A stretch of 64,000 nucleotides of DNA, taken from assembly GCF_004364585.1 (NCBI RefSeq), contig NZ_SOAN01000002.1, forward strand, positions 251,000 through 314,999. Reading direction: 5' to 3'. The DNA is from Nesterenkonia aurantiaca (GTDB taxonomy: Bacteria; Actinomycetota; Actinomycetes; Actinomycetales; Micrococcaceae). Below are positions 55,948 to 64,000 of this stretch, one piece after another. The notes below the pieces were generated by a model, which saw only the letters and a program-made list of their open reading frames with translations, ran no database searches and had not been told where the DNA came from. Position numbers and translations under genes: made by a program. The first letter of the stretch is position 1. Every line of letters begins with the position of its first letter.

Positions 55948-56835
55948 GTGGTGGGCCTGGGTGTCAATGACTTCCAGGTCCGCCATGTTCCTGTGCCGCT
56001 GCGTGCCGGGGCCGGACTCCGGATCCTGCACATCTCCGATATTCACTACGTCCCGGGCCAGCGCAAGAAGTTCGCCTGGCTGCAGTCCCTGGCGGAGCTG
56101 AACCCCGACCTGGTGATCAACACCGGGGACAATCTCTCGCACCCTGATGCGGTGGGAGAGGTGCTGGAGGCGTTGGGGCCGCTGCTGCGGTTCCCGGGAG
56201 TCTTCGTCGGTGGATCCAACGATTACTTCGCGCCGACCTGGAAGAACCCGCTGCGTTACTTCCGAGGCCCCTCGAAACTCGATGCGCACCCCGAGGATCT
56301 GGACTGGCAGCGCCTCTTCAGCGCCTTCGAGTCCAGCGGCTGGAAGAACCTCAACAACCGGACCGCCGAACTGAGCGTGGCCGGTCAGACCCTGAGCTTC
56401 TCCGGGGTGGATGATCCACACATCGGCCGAGACGACTTCCGGGGTTGGCCCGCAGACGCGGCCGCCTCGCCGGAACAGGACTCGAGTGCCGACCCGCTGC
56501 GCATCGGTGTGGCCCACGCTCCGGTCTCCGCGGCGCTGAACACGCTGGCCGGCAGCGGCGCCGAGCTGATCCTCGCCGGGCACACCCACGGCGGGCAGGT
56601 CTGCCTGCCTGGTGGTCACGCCCTGGTCACCAACTGTGACCTGCCGCGTCCTCAGGCCAAGGGCCTGAGCTCGGTGCAGGTCCCGGCACGGAAGGTGTCA
56701 GGCCATCCGGAGGAGCCCGCCCGGACCGTCCCGCTCCACGTCTCCGCAGGCATCGGAACCTCCCGGACCGCCCCGGTGCGGCTGTTCTGCCCTCCGGAGG
56801 CCACCATCATTGAAGTTCAGCACGAAACGACATAG
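55948..56835 (+). CDS. Metallophosphoesterase (calcineurin-like)
   Basis: About 295 residues with the binuclear metal motifs DIHY (HISDIHYVPG), GDN (INTGDNLSHP), a GSNDYF motif in place of GNHE, and GHTHGG near the C-terminus. This resembles YkuE/YaeI-type enzymes. The start is not certain: GTG at 55948, or a CTG at 55924 with GGAG 7 bases before it which overlaps the PBP stop and would add eight residues (SPTASLK). It follows class A PBP genes in many actinobacteria. Confidence 0.88.
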   Translation: MVGLGVNDFQVRHVPVPLRAGAGLRILHISDIHYVPGQRKKFAWLQSLAELNPDLVINTGDNLSHPDAVGEVLEALGPLLRFPGVFVGGSNDYFAPTWKNPLRYFRGPSKLDAHPEDLDWQRLFSAFESSGWKNLNNRTAELSVAGQTLSFSGVDDPHIGRDDFRGWPADAAASPEQDSSADPLRIGVAHAPVSAALNTLAGSGAELILAGHTHGGQVCLPGGHALVTNCDLPRPQAKGLSSVQVPARKVSGHPEEPARTVPLHVSAGIGTSRTAPVRLFCPPEATIIEVQHETT

Positions 56836-56838
56836 GTT
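56810..56838 (+). promoter_or_regulatory. Candidate promoter of the ABC exporter, inside the metallophosphoesterase gene
   Basis: TTGAAG (56810-56815), 17-bp spacer, TAGGTT (56833-56838), then 6 bases to TTG-ATG at 56845-56850. A good -35/-10 pair with optimal spacing and no ribosome site, suggesting a leaderless message. Confidence 0.55.
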
Positions 56839-56847
56839 AGTTGCTTG

Positions 56848-58731
56848 ATGCAACGAGTAGTTGGAGTTGAGAGAACCGAGACCTCCGGGCGCAGTCGCAC
56901 GCTCTGGCAGGCCCTGGCTCGGCTCGGCCCCTATCTCGAGGGCCTCAAGCTCCGCTGGACCCTGGGCCTGATCGCAGCAATCGGCGCCGGCATCGTCGCA
57001 CTGTCCATCCCGCAGGTCCTCCAGGTCCTGGTGAACTCGCTGCTTGATGACGACGCCCAGCTCAGCGCCGTGTGGGGCGCCGCAGCGGTGATCCTCGCGC
57101 TGGGCGTGCTGGAGGCCGGACTGGTCTACCTGCGCCGGTTCTTCGTGATCCCGCCAGCCTCGGATGCCGAGACCTCCATGCGCACCCGGCTCTTCGACAA
57201 GCTCCAGGACCTCTCCGCCTCCTTCCATGCCGCCTGGGGAGCCGGGCAGCTGCAGTCCCGCGCGATCGCCGACCTGAACCTGCTGCGCCGATGGTTCGCC
57301 TTCGGCTCGCTGATGCTGATCACCTCGGTGGTCAGCCTGCTGGTGGGCTTCACCCTCATGGCCACGCTCTCGCCGCTGCTGGCGGTGGTCTTCCTCTGCG
57401 CCGCGCTGCCGATCATGATCATCGGGCCGCGGTTCCGGAAGAAGTTCGTGTACTACTCGCGGGCCTCGCAGGACCAGGCCGGGGACGTGGCCACCAAGGT
57501 CGAGGAATCGGTGCATGGCATCCGGGTGCTGAAGGCCTTCGGCCGCGGGGACTACGCCCAGGAGGGCTTCACCGAGGAGGCCGACGAGCTGCGCGACCTC
57601 GAGGTCTCTAAGGCTCGCACGCTGGCGAAGTTCCTGATGGCCATGGTGATCCTGCCCGAGGGGATCCTCGGGCTGTGCCTGCTGATCGGGCTGTGGCAGG
57701 TCGCCAACCAGGAGACCACCGGCGTGACCATCGGCGCGCTGGCCGCATTCTTCGCCACCGCCGCGGTGCTCAAGGGCCCGATCGAGGGCGTGGGCATGAT
57801 GCTGGGCATGACCTTCACCGCCAAGACCGCCATCGACCGGCACGCCGACGTGATGGACACCGCCACCGAGATCACCTCGCCGGAGGCCCCCGTGGTGGCC
57901 CCGGAGCGCGGGGTGCTTCAACTCGAGGACGTCCATTTCCGCTACCCCGACACCAAGCCCGGGGACCGGGACCTGATCGACGGGGTCACCTTGGAGGTCC
58001 GGCCGGGCGAGACCATGGCACTGGTCTCCGCCACCGGCGGGGGCACCTCCACGCTGCTGAACCTGATCCCCCGGCTCTATGAGGCCACCGGCGGTGCGAT
58101 CCGGATCGACGGGGTGGACGTGAAGGACTTCAGCCTGGCAGATCTGCGCTCCCGGATCGGGGTCGCCTTCGAGGACCCGATCCTGTTCTCCACCTCGGTG
58201 AAGTCCAACGTGCTGCTGGGCACCTCCCACCTGCGCGACGTCGACGACCCGCAGGACCCGCACCGTGACGCCGCACCAGCACCAGATGAGCTCGACGAGG
58301 TGCTGCGCCGATCCCTGACCACCGCCGACGCCGAGTTCGTCGACACCCTGCCCCGGGGTGTGGACACCCCGGTCGGGGAGGAGGGGCTGAGCCTCTCCGG
58401 CGGTCAGCGTCAGCGCCTGGCGCTGGCCCGCGCGATCGCCTCCGCCCCTTCGGTGCTGCTGCTCGATGATCCGCTCTCCGCCCTGGATGTCCGCACCGAG
58501 GAGGCGGTCACGCACCGGCTGCGCGAGGTGCTGAACCGGACCACCACGCTGATCGTCGCGCACCGACCCTCCACCGTGGCGATGGCGGACCGGGTGGCGA
58601 TGCTCGAGCACGGCCGGATCAGCGACGTCGGCACCCACTCGGAGCTGCTGCAGCGCAGCCCCGCCTACCGCGAGGTCATGAGCGCCAGCGTGCGCCCCAT
58701 CAGCGCCGAGGAGGTGCTCAGCCATGAGTGA
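56848..58731 (+). CDS. ABC exporter half-transporter with degenerate nucleotide site
   Basis: 627 residues: six membrane helices (about 1-320) and an ABC ATPase domain. Walker A reads SATGGGTST (394-402) with Thr400 in place of the invariant Lys. Walker B ends LLLDDP with Asp541 replacing the catalytic Glu. The LSGGQRQR signature (516-523) is intact. It must work as the non-catalytic half of a heterodimer with the next gene, whose start it overlaps by 8 bp. Substrate unknown; the class exports lipids or drugs. Confidence 0.92.
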   Translation: MQRVVGVERTETSGRSRTLWQALARLGPYLEGLKLRWTLGLIAAIGAGIVALSIPQVLQVLVNSLLDDDAQLSAVWGAAAVILALGVLEAGLVYLRRFFVIPPASDAETSMRTRLFDKLQDLSASFHAAWGAGQLQSRAIADLNLLRRWFAFGSLMLITSVVSLLVGFTLMATLSPLLAVVFLCAALPIMIIGPRFRKKFVYYSRASQDQAGDVATKVEESVHGIRVLKAFGRGDYAQEGFTEEADELRDLEVSKARTLAKFLMAMVILPEGILGLCLLIGLWQVANQETTGVTIGALAAFFATAAVLKGPIEGVGMMLGMTFTAKTAIDRHADVMDTATEITSPEAPVVAPERGVLQLEDVHFRYPDTKPGDRDLIDGVTLEVRPGETMALVSATGGGTSTLLNLIPRLYEATGGAIRIDGVDVKDFSLADLRSRIGVAFEDPILFSTSVKSNVLLGTSHLRDVDDPQDPHRDAAPAPDELDEVLRRSLTTADAEFVDTLPRGVDTPVGEEGLSLSGGQRQRLALARAIASAPSVLLLDDPLSALDVRTEEAVTHRLREVLNRTTTLIVAHRPSTVAMADRVAMLEHGRISDVGTHSELLQRSPAYREVMSASVRPISAEEVLSHE

Positions 58732-60664
58732 GGCTTCCGAGCGAGCGACCGGCGGAGGCCGCCGCGCCGTCGCGGGTGAGGCCCCCGACGCCGAGGCCGC
58801 CCACGCTGGCGTCCCCGACGCCGGGGCCAACTTCGCCGCCGATGACCGCTTCGCGCACCTGCGCGGCACCGCCGGCGAGGAACAGATCCAGCTGGACAAG
58901 GCCGAGCGCCGGTTCATCCGACGTCGTTCCTGGAAGCTGCTGGTCCAGCTCTCCGTCGGGGTGCGGCGCAAGCTGCTGCTCACGGCGATCTTCGTGGTGA
59001 TCGCCCAGGCCGCCCAGGCCTCGATCCCGCTGATCGTCGCCTGGGCCATCGACTGGGGGCTGCCACGGATGATCGAGGGGCAGAGCTCGGGCATGTGGCT
59101 CCCCGGCCTGTCCTACATCGCCTGCGCGGTGATCGCGGGAGTGCTGATCTTCCACTACACCCGGATGACCGCCGAGGCCTCGCAGCAGATGCTCTTCACC
59201 CTGCGCGGAGAGGTGTTCCGCAAGACTCAGGCGCTGAGCCTGGACTTCCACGAGGACTACACCTCGGGCAAGGTGATCTCCCGACAGACCTCGGACCTGG
59301 AGTCGCTGCGCGAGCTGCTCGACGGCGGGATCAACTCGCTGGTCCAGGGTGTGATGTTCATGTTCTTCACCGGTGTGACCATCTGGATCATGGACATCCA
59401 TTCGGGCCTGATCCTGGTCGCCGCGCTGTTCCCGATCGCGGTGCTGGGTCGCTGGTACCAGCGCAACTCCGAGGTGGCCTACCGGCGCACCCGGGTCTCC
59501 TCGGCCAAGATGATCGTGCATTTCGTGGAATCCATGACCGGCATCCGCGCCGTGCAGGCCTTCCGCCGAGAAGACTCGCGATCCCGGCAGTACCGGCGCC
59601 TGGCGGCAGACTATCGAGAGGATATGGTCCGCTCGATCTCCCTCTTCGGGGTGCTCCAGCCCTCCCTGATGCTCATCGGCAATGTCACGGTCACCGCGGT
59701 TCTGCTCTGGGGCGGCTACCGGGTGCTCGAAGGTGATCTCGGGATCGGTGTGCTGGTCGCCCTGGTGTTGGCGACCAAGCGGGTCTTCCAGCCGCTGGAC
59801 ATGATCGCGATGTTCTACAACTCCCTGCAGTCGGCCACCGCGGCCCTGGAGAAGGTCTCCGGGCTGTTGGAGGAGAGCCCCACCGTCACCGAGGCCCGCC
59901 ACCCGCGGCATCTGAACGAGGCCCGTGGCGAGCTGGAGTTCAGCCAGGCCTCGTTCCGCTACGCCGAGGACGGCCCGGTGGTGCTCCACTCCCTGGACCT
60001 GCACATCCCAGCAGGTCAGACCGTGGCCGTGGTGGGACGCACCGGTGCCGGGAAGTCCACCCTGGCGAAGCTGCTGGCGCGCTTCTACGACGTGAGCAGC
60101 GGCGCGGTGACCCTCGACGGCGTGGACCTGCGGGACCTCGCGACGGCCGATCACCACCGCCACGTGGCCATGGTGACCCAGGAGGCGTTCCTGTTCTCCG
60201 GGACCATCCGAGGCAACATCGCGCTGGGCCGGCCGGAGGCCTCCGAGCAGGAGATCATCGCCGCGGCCAAGGCCGTGGGCTGTCATGACCTGATCCTGGA
60301 GCTGCCCGAGGGCTACGACACCGATGTCAACAAGCGTGGCGGAAGGCTCTCAGCCGGCCAGCGGCAGCTGATCTCCTTCGCCCGGGCGTTCCTGGCAGAC
60401 CCTGCGGTGCTGATCCTCGATGAGGCGACCTCCTCGCTGGACCTGCCCAGTGAGGCGCTGGTGCAGCAGGGGCTGGAGCGGCTGCTTGGCAACCGCACCG
60501 CGCTGATCATCGCGCACCGGCTCTCCACCGTGGCGATCGCGGACCGGGTCCTGGTCATCGACGACGGCCGGGTAGTGGAGGACGGAGCACCTGAGGAGCT
60601 CGCGTCGCAGGGCGGCTACTACGCCAAGCTCGACGCGGCGTGGCGCAGCTCCATGGGAGCCTGA
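58724..60664 (+). CDS. ABC exporter half-transporter with canonical nucleotide site
   Basis: 646 residues: a 60-residue acidic N-terminal tail, six membrane helices (about 75-365) and an ABC ATPase domain with Walker A GRTGAGKST (438-446, Lys444), signature LSAGQ (542-546), Walker B LILDEA (Asp566/Glu567) and H-loop AHRLSTV. Paired with the preceding half, its Walker motifs would face the intact LSGGQ of the partner. Its own signature has Ala for Gly, as often seen on the degenerate side. Confidence 0.93.
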   Translation: MSEASERATGGGRRAVAGEAPDAEAAHAGVPDAGANFAADDRFAHLRGTAGEEQIQLDKAERRFIRRRSWKLLVQLSVGVRRKLLLTAIFVVIAQAAQASIPLIVAWAIDWGLPRMIEGQSSGMWLPGLSYIACAVIAGVLIFHYTRMTAEASQQMLFTLRGEVFRKTQALSLDFHEDYTSGKVISRQTSDLESLRELLDGGINSLVQGVMFMFFTGVTIWIMDIHSGLILVAALFPIAVLGRWYQRNSEVAYRRTRVSSAKMIVHFVESMTGIRAVQAFRREDSRSRQYRRLAADYREDMVRSISLFGVLQPSLMLIGNVTVTAVLLWGGYRVLEGDLGIGVLVALVLATKRVFQPLDMIAMFYNSLQSATAALEKVSGLLEESPTVTEARHPRHLNEARGELEFSQASFRYAEDGPVVLHSLDLHIPAGQTVAVVGRTGAGKSTLAKLLARFYDVSSGAVTLDGVDLRDLATADHHRHVAMVTQEAFLFSGTIRGNIALGRPEASEQEIIAAAKAVGCHDLILELPEGYDTDVNKRGGRLSAGQRQLISFARAFLADPAVLILDEATSSLDLPSEALVQQGLERLLGNRTALIIAHRLSTVAIADRVLVIDDGRVVEDGAPEELASQGGYYAKLDAAWRSSMGA

Positions 60665-60669
60665 GCAGC

Positions 60670-61122
60670 TCAGTTCTCGCGCAGCAGCGAGGCCAGGTGG
60701 TCGATGGCGTAGCGGTAGCCGTTGAGCCCTGCGCCGGCGATCACCGCCGCCGCGGCGGGGGAGACGTAGGAGTGCCGGCGGAACTCCTCGCGGGCGTGGA
60801 CGTTGGAGAGGTGCACCTCCACCACCGGCAGGTTCACCGCGCGCAGCGCATCGGCGATCGCCACCGAGGTGTGGGTGTAGGCCGCCGGGTTGATCACGAT
60901 CCCCGAGGCGTTGTCCTTCGCGGCCTGGATCGCATCGATGAGGGTGCCCTCATGGTTGGACTGCAGCAGCTCCGCCTCAAAGCCGAGCGCGGCGGCGGAC
61001 TCGCGGCACAGGGTTTCGATGTCGGCGAGCGTGGAGGAGCCGTAGATTCCGGGCTCCCGGGTCCCCAACAGGTTCAGGTTGGGTCCGTTGATGATCAGCA
61101 GGCGCGGAGTCTCAGTGGGCAT
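60670..61122 (-). CDS. aroQ: Type II 3-dehydroquinate dehydratase
   Basis: Third step of the shikimate pathway, 150 residues, dodecameric flavodoxin-like enzyme. [18 protein letters not shown] with the catalytic Arg and Tyr, [22 protein letters not shown] and [20 protein letters not shown] are all present. The ATG at 61122 has AAGG 8 bases before it; a GTG two codons earlier is also in frame. Not clustered with other aro genes here. Confidence 0.94.
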   Translation of the reverse strand: MPTETPRLLIINGPNLNLLGTREPGIYGSSTLADIETLCRESAAALGFEAELLQSNHEGTLIDAIQAAKDNASGIVINPAAYTHTSVAIADALRAVNLPVVEVHLSNVHAREEFRRHSYVSPAAAAVIAGAGLNGYRYAIDHLASLLREN

Positions 61123-61163
61123 GTTCACACCTTACCGGCCACGCTGAGACCCCCACCACGCGC

Positions 61164-61231
61164 TGAGGGGCGGATTCTCCGGGTATTCAGCCCCTCGAAG
61201 GGGGCATAATGCCCGGAAAATCCGCCCCTCA
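61164..61231. terminator. 68-bp near-perfect inverted repeat between acsA and aroQ
   Basis: Arms 61164-61187 and 61208-61231 (24 bases each) pair with two G-U/mismatch positions; the arm core is TGAGGGGCGGATT. The 20-base loop contains a further CCCC-TCGAA-GGGG mini-hairpin. It lies 21 bp past the acsA stop and upstream of aroQ, so it may end acsA transcription. Confidence 0.7.
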
Positions 61232-61251
61232 ACACGGGGTGAGCGGTGCGG

Positions 61252-63264
61252 CTAGGAGGCGCCGTGCTTGGCGCGCATGTCCTCCGCGATCTGCAGCATC
61301 ACCGTGGGATCGGCCAGCGTGGAGGCGTCTCCGGCCTCGCGACCCTCGGCCACATCCTTGAGCAGCCGGCGCATGATCTTGCCGGAGCGGGTCTTCGGAA
61401 GCTCAGGCACCACCAGCACGTTGCGCGGCTTGGCGATCGGGCCGATCTCCTTGCCCACATGAGTGCGAAGATCCTGCTCCATCTGCGCCTTGTCCCCGCC
61501 CTCGGAATCGCCGCGCAGGATCACGAACGCCACAACAGCCTCGCCGGTGGTCGCGTCCTTGGCTCCGACGACGGCGGCCTCAGCCACCGCCGGGTGTGAG
61601 ACCAGCGCCGATTCGATCTCGGTGGTGGAGAGCCGGTGTCCGGAGATGTTCATGACGTCATCCACCCGGCCCATGAGCCAGACGTCGCCGTCCTCGTCGG
61701 TGCGCGCGCCGTCGCCGGCGAAGTACACGTCACCGAAGCGGGACCAGTAGGTCTCCTGGTAACGCTCCGGGTTCTTCCAGATCCCGCGCAGCATGGCGGG
61801 CCATGGCTCCTTGATGACGAGCAGGCCGGCCTCGCCCTTCTCCAGCGGGGTGCCCATCTCATCGACGATGCCGATGGAGATGCCGGGCACCGCGGTCTGC
61901 GCGGAGCCTGGCTTGGTCGCGGTCACACCGGGCAGCGGTGCGATCATGTGCGCGCCGGTCTCGGTCTGCCACCAGGTGTCCACGATCGGAGCCGGCTCCT
62001 CCTTGGGAGCCTTGCCGACGCCGTTGTTGGCGCCGATGACGTCACGGAACCAGAGCCAGGCCTCAGGGTTGATCGCCTCGCCCACGGTGCCCAGCACCCT
62101 CAGGGTCGAGAGGTCGAACTGGTCCGGGATCTCCCGGCCCCACTTCATGCAGGTGCGGATCAGCGTCGGCGCGGTGTAGAACTGCGTCACCCCGTACTTC
62201 TGCACGATCTCCCAGAGCCGGCCCTTATGCGGGGTGTCCGGGGTGCCCTCGTAGATGACCTGGGTGGCACCGTTGACCAGCGGGCCGTAGACGATGTAGG
62301 AGTGCCCGGTGACCCAGCCGACGTCGGCGGTGCACCAGTAGACGTCGGTCTCTGGGTGCAGGTCGAAGGTGTCCCGGTGGGTCACCGCGGTCTGGGTCAG
62401 GTAGCCGCCGGTGGTGTGCAGGATGCCCTTGGGCTTCCCGGTGGTGCCGGAGGTGTAGAGGATGAACAGCGGGTGCTCGGAATCGTGCGCCACGTAGCTG
62501 TGCTCGGTGGACTGCTGCGGCACGACATCGTGCCACCAGACGTCGAGGTCCTCGTTGAAGGCGACCTCCTCGCCGTTGCGCTTGACTACGATCACGTGCT
62601 CCACGGTGTGCCCGGGCGCCGCGAGCGCGTCGTCCACGGCTGGCTTCAGTGTGGAGGGTTTGCCGCGGCGGTAGGAGCCGTCGGCGGTGACCACCAGCTT
62701 CGCCTCGGCGTCATCCACGCGGGAGCGCAGCGCATCGGAGGAGAACCCGCCGAAGACCACCGAGTGGATCGCGCCGATGCGGGCGCAGGCCAGCATGGTC
62801 ACGATAGTTTCGGGGATCATCGGCATGTAGATGGCGACCCGGTCACCCTTGGTGAGGCCGAGGGATTCGAAGGCGTTGGAGGCGCGGGCGACGTCGTCGG
62901 CCAGCTCCTGATAGGTGATGCTGCGAGAGTCACCGGGCTCACCCTCGAAGTGCAGCGCGATGCGGCTGCCGTTGCCGGCCTCGACGTGGCGGTCCACTGC
63001 GTTGTAGGCCGCGTTCACCTCGCCGCCGACGAACCATTTGGCCACCGGGGCCTCGGACCAGTCGAGCACCTCGGTGAAGTCTTTGTCCCAGCTCAGCACG
63101 GAACGGGCCTGATCGGCCCAGTAGCCGAGACGATCCTCGGCGGCCTTGTCATACCGGTCCTGCGTGGCCACGGCGTTCTTCGCGAAGGTTTCGCTCGGGG
63201 GGAAGACCTGACCCGACTTTTGCATCGAGTCCAGTTTGTTCTCTTGCTGGGGATTCGGGGTCAT
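61252..63264 (-). CDS. acsA: Acetyl-CoA synthetase (AMP-forming)
   Basis: Activates acetate to acetyl-CoA by way of acetyl-AMP; 670 residues. Adenylation core YTSGTTGKPKG (near 270), WWQTETGAHM, YFAGDGARTD, and C-terminal TRSGKIMRRLLK with the acetylatable active-site Lys. AAGGAGGAG is 5 bases before the ATG. A CRP/GlxR-type site lies 23 bp upstream of the start. Divergent from nth. Confidence 0.96.
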   Translation of the reverse strand: MTPNPQQENKLDSMQKSGQVFPPSETFAKNAVATQDRYDKAAEDRLGYWADQARSVLSWDKDFTEVLDWSEAPVAKWFVGGEVNAAYNAVDRHVEAGNGSRIALHFEGEPGDSRSITYQELADDVARASNAFESLGLTKGDRVAIYMPMIPETIVTMLACARIGAIHSVVFGGFSSDALRSRVDDAEAKLVVTADGSYRRGKPSTLKPAVDDALAAPGHTVEHVIVVKRNGEEVAFNEDLDVWWHDVVPQQSTEHSYVAHDSEHPLFILYTSGTTGKPKGILHTTGGYLTQTAVTHRDTFDLHPETDVYWCTADVGWVTGHSYIVYGPLVNGATQVIYEGTPDTPHKGRLWEIVQKYGVTQFYTAPTLIRTCMKWGREIPDQFDLSTLRVLGTVGEAINPEAWLWFRDVIGANNGVGKAPKEEPAPIVDTWWQTETGAHMIAPLPGVTATKPGSAQTAVPGISIGIVDEMGTPLEKGEAGLLVIKEPWPAMLRGIWKNPERYQETYWSRFGDVYFAGDGARTDEDGDVWLMGRVDDVMNISGHRLSTTEIESALVSHPAVAEAAVVGAKDATTGEAVVAFVILRGDSEGGDKAQMEQDLRTHVGKEIGPIAKPRNVLVVPELPKTRSGKIMRRLLKDVAEGREAGDASTLADPTVMLQIAEDMRAKHGAS

Positions 63265-63286
63265 GTGGCTCCTCCTTGGATACTCC

Positions 63287-63302
63287 TGTGTTGCCGCTCA
63301 CA
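63287..63302. promoter_or_regulatory. CRP/GlxR-type binding site upstream of acsA
   Basis: TGTGT-TGCCGC-TCACA matches the consensus TGTGA-N6-TCACA at 9 of 10 fixed positions and lies in the acsA-nth gap, 23 bp before the acsA ATG. The matching regulator gene is at 50695-51372. Confidence 0.6.
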
Positions 63303-63345
63303 ATACATCCTTTGCCGCCGTGGGCCTGAGGCGAATATCACATAG

Positions 63346-63374
63346 CGGACACCCCTCCTGGGCTTTCGTAGAAT
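63346..63374 (+). promoter_or_regulatory. Candidate leaderless promoter of nth
   Basis: CGGACA (63346-63351), 17-bp spacer, TAGAAT (63369-63374), then 7 bases to the ATG at 63382. No ribosome binding site lies between, so the mRNA probably starts at or near the AUG. Confidence 0.55.
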
Positions 63375-63381
63375 GGTCTCG

Positions 63382-64000
63382 ATGCCTGAAGAGACCCTGC
63401 TGGGAAAGAAGCGCCGCGTGCGCCGGATTCACCGTGTCCTGGGGCAGGTGTACTCCTACGCCGTGGCCGAGCTGGACTTCAGCAATGCCTTCGAGCTGCT
63501 GATCGCCACCGTGCTCTCCGCGCAGACCACCGATGTGCGGGTCAACGCCGTCACGCCTGAGCTGTTCCGGCGCTGGCCGGATGCGCACGCCATGGCCCAC
63601 GCCCCGGAGGAGGAGCTGGCCGAGGTGATCCGGTCCACCGGTTTCTATCGCGCCAAGACCCGTTCGCTGCTGGGGCTCTCGAATGCGCTGGTCAGCGATC
63701 ACGACGGCGAGGTGCCGGGTTCACTGGACGCGCTGGTCAAGCTGCCCGGGGTGGGCCGCAAGACCGCTTTCGTGGTGCTCGGGGATGCCTTCGGCAAGCC
63801 TGGGCTCACCGTGGACACGCACTTCGGCCGGCTGGCCCGCCGGCTGGGAATGACCCAGCAGCAGGACCCGGTGAAGGTCGAGCAGGAGGTGGCGGAGCTT
63901 TTCGAGCGGCGGGACTGGACCGATCTGTCCCACCGGCTGGTCTTCCATGGTCGTCGGATCTGCCACTCCCGCCGACCCGCCTGCGGCGCCTGTCCGATCG
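63382..64000 (+). CDS. nth: Endonuclease III, 3' end outside the window
   Basis: First 206 codons of a base-excision repair DNA glycosylase/AP lyase. LLIATVLSAQTTDVRVN, the helix-hairpin-helix LPGVGRKTA with the catalytic Lys (near 127) and VDTHFGR with the catalytic Asp (near 145) are present. The [4Fe-4S] loop begins with CHSRRPACGAC; the fourth Cys lies past the window end. An ATG three codons upstream (63373) overlaps the -10 box and is less likely. Confidence 0.94.
   Translation, partial: MPEETLLGKKRRVRRIHRVLGQVYSYAVAELDFSNAFELLIATVLSAQTTDVRVNAVTPELFRRWPDAHAMAHAPEEELAEVIRSTGFYRAKTRSLLGLSNALVSDHDGEVPGSLDALVKLPGVGRKTAFVVLGDAFGKPGLTVDTHFGRLARRLGMTQQQDPVKVEQEVAELFERRDWTDLSHRLVFHGRRICHSRRPACGACPI

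Noticed and set aside
56698-59094. 798-residue open frame on the minus strand
   Set aside because: Antisense shadow of the metallophosphoesterase and ABC exporter genes; Gly/His/Arg-rich with no domain pattern, while the plus strand has clear motifs.

Overview
The window is a contiguous piece of a high-GC actinobacterial chromosome. An HspR-type (HAIR) operator in front of clpB, a DUF3073 gene, a GlxR-like CRP/FNR regulator, a MarP-type membrane protease, GTG starts, 4-bp start/stop overlaps and -10 boxes set immediately upstream of start codons all point to the order Micrococcales. My best guess is Micrococcaceae (Nesterenkonia-like), from general gene content only. I saw no rRNA, tRNA, CRISPR array, prophage or transposase. 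Gene density is close to 95 percent.

Layout. 1-8.9 kb: the 5' end of a SelO/YdiU gene, a broken RES-domain gene, an SDR oxidoreductase, clpB with its HAIR operator, a DHFR-like reductase flanked by two copies of a 45-bp repeat, an O6-alkylguanine methyltransferase, malic enzyme, DUF3073 and a sirtuin. 8.9-11.7 kb: a DHA2-type drug exporter with a palindromic operator, its TetR regulator and a LysE-type exporter. 11.8-16.0 kb: a complete ECF transporter (fused double ATPase, T and S components) overlapping a nucleoside hydrolase gene, read as nucleoside uptake and salvage. 16.1-20.0 kb: an Fbp-type ferric iron ABC importer behind a DtxR/IdeR-like box.

20.0-34.5 kb is an accessory catabolic island, partly lower in GC by eye. 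It holds a cyclase-family hydrolase, two NCS1-type permeases (one with a 73-residue single-TM partner), an NTF2-like protein, an agmatinase-family ureohydrolase, a succinate-semialdehyde-dehydrogenase-like ALDH, a zinc alcohol dehydrogenase, a nitrilase-family amidase, gabT and gabD, plus XRE-cupin, TetR and LysR regulators. Together these can be read as uptake and breakdown of a guanidino or amide compound through GABA and succinate semialdehyde to succinate; the entry substrate is not proven.

34.6-40.5 kb: a P1B-type metal ATPase, a frameshifted small gene and an OpuC-type osmoprotectant ABC importer. 40.6-49.2 kb: purine synthesis genes purM and purF, and one continuous reading frame that fuses PurD to PurC, interleaved with an SCP2-like protein, another SSADH and an asparaginase. 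49.3-64 kb: MarP, the CRP/GlxR-like regulator, an ATP-grasp ligase, RidA, a 55-residue DUF4177-like protein, a class A penicillin-binding protein, a metallophosphoesterase, a heterodimeric ABC exporter, aroQ, acsA (with a CRP/GlxR-type site) and the start of nth.

The most notable points are the PurD-PurC fusion, two separate ATPase pairs whose degenerate member has Thr in place of the Walker A lysine, the NCS1 permease with a co-translated small membrane protein, and the 45-bp repeat pair around the DHFR-like gene.
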